Shown piece after piece: positions 58,438 to 64,000 of a stretch of DNA of 64,000 nt. Location: contig AP025763.1 of assembly GCA_027943745.1 (NCBI GenBank), positions 2,108,001-2,172,000 of the forward strand. The letters are read 5' to 3'. The stretch is from Neptuniibacter victor (GTDB taxonomy: Bacteria > Pseudomonadota > Gammaproteobacteria > Pseudomonadales > Balneatricaceae). Numbering within the stretch: position 1 is the first letter of the stretch; every line of letters starts with the position of its first letter. A model generated the notes under the pieces. That model was not told where the DNA came from and searched no databases. It saw only the letters and a list, made by a program, of their open reading frames with translations. Both the position numbers and the translations under genes were made by a program.

Positions 58438-59097
58438 CTATACGCGGCAGAAATAAGTTTTATCTGCTCGTGCCTGAAGCCCCGAGGACAATACAGGAAT
58501 CATCCGGTGTAAAATCTGCTCTACTTCTGCACCACTATGAAATTCCCGCTTTTCAATGGCATGTAGCGTATGGAAATTTGACAGCGTAAAAGTGATTGAG
58601 CCCAACATGAAATGTAATCGCCAAAAGAACTCATCATCCTCCATTGGCGCAGCATCTTGGCGCAACAGAGAGATAAAAGGTTGCAACTTATCATTGTATC
58701 GAGTCATTAAGAACTGACGCAGTTCTTCTTGATTTTTCATATATGAAAGTTCAAGCAATCGCATAAAGACCGCTAAAGCGTTCACATTATCTCTATTAAC
58801 AATCAAGAGTGTACGCATTAACATTTCTAGAAGCTCTTCAAGGGTGATCTGCCCTGCGCCTTCAGCCAGCTGCCGCTGATCCAGCATTGCCCCCAACTCA
58901 GCACACAAAGGCGTTAAAAACTTCTCAGCAACGGCTTGAATAAGCCCTTTTTTCGAGCCGAAATGGTAATTAATTGCAGCCAGATTTACATCTGCTCTAC
59001 TGGTGATCTGACGAACAGTTGTTTCAGTAAATCCCTGCTCTGCAAACAATATCTCTGCAGCATTTACAATACTTGCAGAAGTCCCCTTGTGATTCAT
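58438..59097 (-). CDS. psrA: TetR-family regulator, PsrA-like
   Basis: A 219-residue TetR repressor: N-terminal helix-turn-helix (AAEILFAEQGFTETTVRQITSRADVNLAAINYHFGSKKGLI) and a helical ligand domain ending LLELSYMKN.. and LGSITFTLSNFHTLHAIEKREF. PsrA responds to long-chain fatty acids and controls its own gene, beta-oxidation and rpoS in Pseudomonas. The name rests on position next to nagZ, length and a matching operator just upstream; it is probable, not certain. Confidence 0.78.
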   Translation of the reverse strand: MNHKGTSASIVNAAEILFAEQGFTETTVRQITSRADVNLAAINYHFGSKKGLIQAVAEKFLTPLCAELGAMLDQRQLAEGAGQITLEELLEMLMRTLLIVNRDNVNALAVFMRLLELSYMKNQEELRQFLMTRYNDKLQPFISLLRQDAAPMEDDEFFWRLHFMLGSITFTLSNFHTLHAIEKREFHSGAEVEQILHRMIPVLSSGLQARADKTYFCRV

Positions 59098-59105
59098 CAG
59101 ATCTC

Positions 59106-59119
59106 CAAACCAGCGTTTA
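59106..59119. promoter_or_regulatory. PsrA-type operator upstream of the TetR gene
   Basis: CAAAC-CAGC-GTTTA fits the PsrA consensus G/CAAAC-N2-4-GTTTG/C except at the last base. It lies 9-22 bases before the ATG and abuts the GGAG ribosome-binding site. A TATAAT (minus strand, near 59135-59140) lies just upstream, so a bound repressor would sit just downstream of the -10. Confidence 0.6.
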
Positions 59120-59241
59120 AAACAGATAGAGACGAATTATAACGACAACATCTATCTATTAATCAAGTCATTATTACCTATTTAAGGCACTATAATGATA
59201 TTAAATAGAACAAAAGATGAATAAAAAGCCTTTTGTACTAC

Positions 59242-60303
59242 TTATCGGCTCCAAATTTTAGATTGGGTTAAACGGCCCCACCACTTCATAAGCACTTTAT
59301 CGCTCGATGTCACCGCCAGATCTGAAATTTTATCTTGCAAGGTTTTCTTCTCTTCATACCTAACAATAAAAATATCAGCGTTATCTGCAGCATCCATCAT
59401 GTATTGATCTGATGTCATGAGTTCATCGACAAGGTTAACGTCTAATGCCTGCTTACCGAACCATATCTCGCCGGTCGCAACTTTATCGATATCAACTGAT
59501 TCACGATACTCATGCACAAAATCTTTAAACAGAACGTGAGTTTCCTCTAGCTCTTCAACAAACTTTTCTCGACCTTTATCAGTGTTTTCACCAAACACAG
59601 TCAAGGTGCGCTTATATTCGCCAGCCGTGAGCACTTCATAATCTATATCGTTTTTCTTCAATAGCTTATGAAAGTTAGGTAACTGAGCAATAACGCCAAT
59701 CGAACCTACAATAGCGAAAGGCGCGGCCAATAACTTGTCTGCCAGACAGGCCATCATGTAACCACCGCTTGCGGCTACTCGGTCAACACAGATCGTCAAA
59801 GGAATGCCTTTGCGTTTAATTCGCTCAATCTGCGAAGACGCTAAGCCATACTCATGTACCATACCACCTGGACTTTCTAGGCGAATTAGCACTTCATCCT
59901 CTTTCTCAGCAAGTAGTAAAACCGCTGAAATTTCTTGCCTAAATGGTTCTACTTCGCTGGCTTTAATATCACCATCAAAATCTAAAACAAATAACCTTTT
60001 ACGACGCGGCTCATCTTCTTTAGGCGGGTTTTTCTTTAATTGTTTTTTCTCTTCTTTGGCTTTTTTCTTCTCTTCTTTATGGATCGCTTTTAATTCTGCC
60101 TCATCAAGAATAGAAGCTTCCAAAGCCTCCTTCATATCAGCAAGCTCTTCATTGTAATGTACAACCTCTATATCCCCATGCTTGGCATCCTTTCTTGAAC
60201 GAGAGGAAACTAGTGCAATACCCGCTACGACAGCAACAATAGCGAAAACAACGGTAATAGATTTAGCCAAAAATAAACTGTAATCACTCAGAAACTCAAT
60301 CAC
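59242..60303 (-). CDS. sohB: protease SohB (signal-peptide-peptidase-like)
   Basis: A 353-residue inner-membrane serine protease. One N-terminal helix (LFLAKSITVVFAIVAVVAGIAL), a lysine-rich linker, then an S49 domain: VLLRLESPGGMVHEYG region, DRVAASGGYMMACLADKLLAAPFAIVGSIGV with the catalytic Ser near residue 180 and Lys about 50 residues on. The GTG at 60303 with GGAG 8 bases upstream gives the usual E. coli length (349); a longer frame to 60402 starts without support and overlaps the SCP2 gene. Confidence 0.9.
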   Translation of the reverse strand: MIEFLSDYSLFLAKSITVVFAIVAVVAGIALVSSRSRKDAKHGDIEVVHYNEELADMKEALEASILDEAELKAIHKEEKKKAKEEKKQLKKNPPKEDEPRRKRLFVLDFDGDIKASEVEPFRQEISAVLLLAEKEDEVLIRLESPGGMVHEYGLASSQIERIKRKGIPLTICVDRVAASGGYMMACLADKLLAAPFAIVGSIGVIAQLPNFHKLLKKNDIDYEVLTAGEYKRTLTVFGENTDKGREKFVEELEETHVLFKDFVHEYRESVDIDKVATGEIWFGKQALDVNLVDELMTSDQYMMDAADNADIFIVRYEEKKTLQDKISDLAVTSSDKVLMKWWGRLTQSKIWSR

Positions 60304-60393
60304 TGAGAAAACTCCGAAATTAACTATAAGAAGAAAGAGCGCTAATGTATCATAATTCCCTCTGTTACCCACCCAGTTTGAGACTTCTCTTTC

Positions 60394-60729
60394 ATGAGCC
60401 AAAACATCTCCGTAGCTAAAGTAATCGAAAAACTACCTAGCCGCTTCATTTCTGAAAATGCTGAAGGGTTGTCAGTAACATTCCAGTTTATGTTAGAAGA
60501 CGATGATGACTTCCATATTTCGATCAATGATGGCATCTGTGAAATTAAAGCAGGTGAGCACCAAGATCCAAATGTCACCCTATTAATGGATGCAGAAACC
60601 ATGGTGGAAGTCATTACCGGTCAAAAAGATGGCATGAGCGCTTTTATGACCGGTAGCTTAAGAGCAGAAGGAAATGTGATGCTTGCCACTAAACTGGGCA
60701 AGCTATTCAGTCGTGAAAAAAGGGGATGA
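60394..60729 (+). CDS. SCP2 sterol-binding domain protein
   Basis: A 111-residue single SCP2 domain: VTFQFMLEDDDDFHISINDGICEIKAG, then DPNVTLLMDAETMVEVITGQKDGMSAFMTGSLRAEGNVMLATKL. SCP2 domains bind lipophilic ligands; bacterial stand-alone versions include factors in ubiquinone synthesis, but that role is not assignable here. Divergent from sohB; its 3' end overlaps the nudC end by 27 bases on opposite strands. Confidence 0.88.
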   Translation: MSQNISVAKVIEKLPSRFISENAEGLSVTFQFMLEDDDDFHISINDGICEIKAGEHQDPNVTLLMDAETMVEVITGQKDGMSAFMTGSLRAEGNVMLATKLGKLFSREKRG

Positions 60730-61524
60730 TTGTTCAACCAAATCATGTCCTGCCTCGGTAAGAAAACGATCAATAAGACGTCTCGCAATCGTAAACTTAG
60801 GCGGTAGAGTTGGTAAGTTATCTGCTGAAAACCAATCAGCATCAAGGATCTCTTCACCATCCGGTGTAATGTCTCCCTCGACGTAATCCGCCATATAGCC
60901 CAACATAAACGAATGAGGAAAAGGCCAAGATTGACTAAAGCAGTACTGAATATTTCCTACTGCAATCCCTACCTCTTCTTTTACCTCTCGAACCACTGCA
61001 TTTTCGGCACTCTCTCCAGCCTCAATAAATCCGGCTAACGTACTATAGCGTCCCGGCGCAAATTTACTGCCATGGGCCAATAGACAACGATCTCCCTTTT
61101 TTACCAAAACAATAATACAGGGTGAAATTCTTGGGTATTGGTGGTGACCACAGCTACCACAAATTTTCGCTAACTCGTTACTATGAGCGTCCAAACTCGT
61201 TGCACAACGAGGACAAAATTTAAATGATAGATGCCAAGTAACAATCTGAGAAGCCGACGCTAATAAGGTGTACTGCTGCTCGTTAGTTATCGTTGATAGG
61301 ATGGTACGCAAACCACAAAGCCTATCTTTTTCAACACCCGCAGGTGGCTCATCGCCTTTCACGATAACGACTCGATAATCTGCATTAGAGATCAAACCGA
61401 TCCGATAACTCGCTTCAATTTCCACATCAACTAACGTTTCTTGTGTAAATTCAAGCACACCAGTTTCATATCCGAGAAGATAACCATTAACGGCAACCAG
61501 ATAAATACAGCCTTTATCCAACAC
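60703..61524 (-). CDS. nudC: NADH pyrophosphatase NudC
   Basis: A 273-residue Nudix hydrolase: zinc ribbon CPRC ... CGSC (near residues 104-125), Nudix box GFIEAGESAENAVVREVKEEVG near 174-196, and the NADH-specific SQSWPFPHS motif near 210. It hydrolyses NAD(H) and removes NAD caps from RNA. The start at 61524 (GTG with GAGG upstream) is chosen; a GTG at 61554 is possible. The 3' end overlaps the SCP2 gene. Confidence 0.94.
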   Translation of the reverse strand: MLDKGCIYLVAVNGYLLGYETGVLEFTQETLVDVEIEASYRIGLISNADYRVVIVKGDEPPAGVEKDRLCGLRTILSTITNEQQYTLLASASQIVTWHLSFKFCPRCATSLDAHSNELAKICGSCGHHQYPRISPCIIVLVKKGDRCLLAHGSKFAPGRYSTLAGFIEAGESAENAVVREVKEEVGIAVGNIQYCFSQSWPFPHSFMLGYMADYVEGDITPDGEEILDADWFSADNLPTLPPKFTIARRLIDRFLTEAGHDLVEQSSPFFTTE

Positions 61525-61768
61525 AATAAAACCCTCAACTTTGAAGCAACACACTGACCCGATAACAGCAAATTTACAAGATTCATGACTCTAATGCAGT
61601 GAAAAACAGCAAAAACATGCGTTAAGACAGTAGTTTAGTCTTCAGCTTTAACAGCCCAACTGTTAGTCTTAGCCTTATTGGATGAATGCGAATTTTTCAA
61701 TAAACACCATTATTATAACTATTATATAAAAAACAAAACTGGCTGTTCTGGCATAGGAAGAACAATCA

Positions 61769-63280
61769 ATGACCAATACGTTATCACAAGCACTAGTACG
61801 AAATTTCTTAGGCAACTCCCCTGTCTGGTATAAACAGGCAATAATTGGTTTCCTCATATTGAACCCAATTATATTGTTTACAATGGGTCCCGTAGTAACC
61901 GGCTGGTTACTAATTTTTGAATTTATTTTCACACTTGCACTAGCTTTAAAGTGCTACCCACTTCAGCCAGGTGGCTTACTTGCCATCGAGGCGATTGTGA
62001 TCGGGCTCGCAAGCCCTGAAACAGTCTCACATGAAGTAGAAGCGAATCTAGAAGTAATCTTGCTACTGATGTTTATGGTCGCAGGTATCTACTTTATGCA
62101 GAGCTTATTGCTATGGATATTTACCAAAATACTCCTAGGCGTTCGTTCCAAAATGATGCTTTCTCTACTTTTCTCACTCTCAGCAGCTGTGCTGTCAGCG
62201 TTTCTAGACGCATTGACAGTGACCGCAGTACTGATCAGTGTGGGTGTAGGCTTTTATGCGGTTTATCATAAGGTCGCCTCAGGTAAAGCCTACCATCATC
62301 CTGATCACGACCATGCTGATGATGATGAGGTCCACAAAAACCACCATACAGATCTTGAAGATTTCAGAGCATTTTTAAGAAGCTTGCTCATGCATGGCGC
62401 TGTTGGTACTGCATTGGGCGGTGTTTGTACGCTTGTAGGTGAGCCACAGAATCTACTGATTGCGGAAAAGGCTGGTTGGGATTTCATTCAGTTCTTTGTA
62501 CTCATGGCTCCAATTACCATGCCTGTTCTGGTGGCCGGTTTAATCACCTGCGCCCTGCTAGAGAAATTCAAAATCTTTGGTTATGGCTACCTAATGCCAG
62601 AAAACGTTCGCAACGTTCTAATCGATTTCGCTGGAGAACAGGATGCCAAACGCACAACGCGTGATAAGGCAAAACTTGTTATCCAAGCGGTTGTAGCGAT
62701 ATTCCTTGTTGTGGCGCTTGCATTGCACTTAGCAGCGGTAGGCTTAATTGGCTTAACAATTATCATCTTACTGACTGCATTCAACGGCATTGTAGAAGAA
62801 CATCAGATAGGTAAAGCATTTGAAGAGGCACTACCCTTCACTGCACTTCTTGTTGTTTTCTTCTCGATTGTATCGGTAATACACGAACAGCACTTGTTCC
62901 AACCGATTATCCAAGCCGTATTGGATATGGAGCCTTCAAGCCAACCGGGCGTTTTCTTCATCGCTAACGGCGTTTTATCCGCCATCAGTGATAACGTTTT
63001 CGTTGCAACGGTGTACATTAACGAAGTATCTGCAGCACTTAATGCAGGAACGATTACACGCGAACACTTTGATGCATTAGCGATAGCAATCAATACAGGA
63101 ACAAACATTCCTAGTGTTGCAACGCCAAATGGTCAAGCGGCGTTCCTGTTCCTACTAACGTCTGCGCTAGCCCCATTAATCCGCTTATCATACGGTAAGA
63201 TGGTTCTCATGGCGCTTCCGTACACTATCGTTATGAGTATTGTTGGTTACACAGCTTTGGTTATGAATTTGCAGATCTAA
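61769..63280 (+). CDS. nhaB: Na+/H+ antiporter NhaB
   Basis: A 503-residue membrane protein with about 12 helices, matching NhaB in length and in [22 protein letters not shown] near residue 225 and the C-terminal [14 protein letters not shown] and [22 protein letters not shown]. It expels Na+ using the proton gradient, complementing the Nqr sodium pump. A histidine- and aspartate-rich loop ([20 protein letters not shown], around residues 173-192) lies between two helices. GGAAG lies upstream of the ATG. Confidence 0.96.
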   Translation: MTNTLSQALVRNFLGNSPVWYKQAIIGFLILNPIILFTMGPVVTGWLLIFEFIFTLALALKCYPLQPGGLLAIEAIVIGLASPETVSHEVEANLEVILLLMFMVAGIYFMQSLLLWIFTKILLGVRSKMMLSLLFSLSAAVLSAFLDALTVTAVLISVGVGFYAVYHKVASGKAYHHPDHDHADDDEVHKNHHTDLEDFRAFLRSLLMHGAVGTALGGVCTLVGEPQNLLIAEKAGWDFIQFFVLMAPITMPVLVAGLITCALLEKFKIFGYGYLMPENVRNVLIDFAGEQDAKRTTRDKAKLVIQAVVAIFLVVALALHLAAVGLIGLTIIILLTAFNGIVEEHQIGKAFEEALPFTALLVVFFSIVSVIHEQHLFQPIIQAVLDMEPSSQPGVFFIANGVLSAISDNVFVATVYINEVSAALNAGTITREHFDALAIAINTGTNIPSVATPNGQAAFLFLLTSALAPLIRLSYGKMVLMALPYTIVMSIVGYTALVMNLQI

Positions 63281-63310
63281 ATGCTAGAACTGTAAATAAT
63301 GCCCCAAAAA

Positions 63311-63336
63311 AAAGCTCCGCATATGCGGAGCTTTTT
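63311..63336. terminator. intrinsic terminator of nhaB
   Basis: AGCTCCGC (63313-63320), ATAT loop, GCGGAGCT (63325-63332), T-run; A-run on the other side. Probably bidirectional with dnaQ. Confidence 0.93.
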
Positions 63337-63421
63337 TCGTTAATGTCTCTACGTTTTTAGTTTAAAAAGATCAATCAAGCCAAAATACAGTATCACCCGT
63401 TTTATTGGCCGTAAAAGCTAG

Positions 63422-64000
63422 CTAAGCGTCTATGATTTCACCTTTGCTCAACCAAGCACACTCACCACCACTCTTCTTATCCAGCATTTGCAAAAAAGCA
63501 TCATGAGCTTTCTGATCTTCATCTGGCACACGAACGAGGGGCAGATCTTCAGCCCCCTTAACTCGTACGATACCTCCCTCCCCGCCACCATCTAACTCAG
63601 ACGCTAGAGAAAGGTTGGTTTGGCCGCCTGTAATAGCTAGATAGACATCAGCAAGAATCTCTGAGTCGAGTAACGCGCCATGAAGCTCACGATGAGCATT
63701 ATTAATCCCATAACGGTTACATAAGGCATCTAGATTATTTTTCTGTCCAGGATGTTTTTTTCGAGCAAGCAAAAGCGAATCAGTGACAGGACAAAAATGC
63801 TCTACACGCTCAGGGAAGTTGTTTCGTTCAAATTCAGCATCAATAAAACCAATATCAAATGCAGCATTATGGATAATTAGCTCAGCACCACGAATAAATT
63901 CGACAAACTCATCCATGACGGCAATGAATTTAGGCTTATCTTCCAGAAACTCGTTTGTAATGCCGTGTACTTGCATCGCTTCGGCATCAATTGCATGATC
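63422..64000 (-). CDS. dnaQ: DNA polymerase III epsilon subunit, start missing
   Basis: 193 codons of DnaQ are in the window and the frame runs off its edge; residues begin DHAIDAEAMQVHGITNEFLEDKP, which matches E. coli DnaQ near residue 45. Exo II (HNAAFDIGFIDAEF) and Exo III (HGALLDSEILADVYLAI, catalytic His and Asp) are present; Exo I (DxE) is outside. It is the 3'-5' proofreading exonuclease of the replicase. The C-terminal polymerase-binding part ends ECAWLSKGEIIDA, a normal finish. Confidence 0.95.
   Translation of the reverse strand, partial: DHAIDAEAMQVHGITNEFLEDKPKFIAVMDEFVEFIRGAELIIHNAAFDIGFIDAEFERNNFPERVEHFCPVTDSLLLARKKHPGQKNNLDALCNRYGINNAHRELHGALLDSEILADVYLAITGGQTNLSLASELDGGGEGGIVRVKGAEDLPLVRVPDEDQKAHDAFLQMLDKKSGGECAWLSKGEIIDA

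Overview
The window reads as a chromosomal segment of a marine gammaproteobacterium related to Pseudomonas and the Oceanospirillaceae. The evidence is gene content and order: a complete Na+-translocating NADH:quinone oxidoreductase operon (nqrABCDEF-apbE-nqrM), the Na+/H+ antiporter NhaB, a gap-type dehydrogenase divergent from mfd-csiV, a psrA-like regulator next to nagZ, a upp/uraA/hpt purine-pyrimidine salvage group, and a monomeric NADP isocitrate dehydrogenase facing sthA. Base composition is moderate and genes are tightly packed. No rRNA or tRNA gene, complete insertion sequence or CRISPR array was seen. The assignment is by recognition of families, not by database search.

Layout. 1-2.5 kb: a truncated DEAD-box helicase, an M50 peptidase, a sugar acetyltransferase and the ribosome-rescue factor ArfA with a hairpin across its stop codon. 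2.5-3.0 kb: no gene, but a block of diverged 19-base repeats that runs into a structured element with a T-run. 3.0-7.1 kb: an accessory island of small minus-strand genes (GNAT, small membrane protein, ClbS/DfsB-like, DUF2007-like, Abi-alpha/DUF4393, two unknowns). At least two of the spacers are integron attC sites, so part of the island is a gene-cassette cluster without an integrase. 7.3-16.5 kb: sbcDC, yciA, trxC and tex, then a broken EAL-domain remnant. 16.8-21.2 kb: a six-gene minus-strand operon with two roadblock/LC7-type proteins, a PAS sensor, a PhnD-like cytoplasmic binding protein, a coiled-coil pseudo-receiver protein and an unknown. I regard this as the best candidate for an undescribed signalling system. 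21.8-39.4 kb: central metabolism and RNA metabolism (acnB and acnA divergent, cysB, a KfrA-like gene, rluC divergent from rne, two tiny genes, icd, sthA). 39.5-46.7 kb: nqr operon. 47-52.9 kb: gap, mfd, csiV. 52.9-57.9 kb: uraA-upp, hpt, mscS-like, nagZ. 58-64 kb: L,D-transpeptidase domain protein, PsrA-like regulator, sohB, SCP2 protein, nudC, nhaB and the start-truncated dnaQ.

How genes work together: the nqr operon carries its own maturation genes (ApbE attaches FMN to NqrB and NqrC; NqrM is needed for complex assembly), and NhaB uses or balances the sodium gradient. AcnA/AcnB, Icd and SthA form a TCA/NADPH group. Upp, UraA and Hpt salvage uracil and purines. SbcCD processes DNA ends and hairpins, while Mfd couples repair to transcription. 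Several genes (arfA, rne, icd, hpt, acnA) have upstream or 3' structures that look regulatory; these are listed separately with the base-pairing that supports them.
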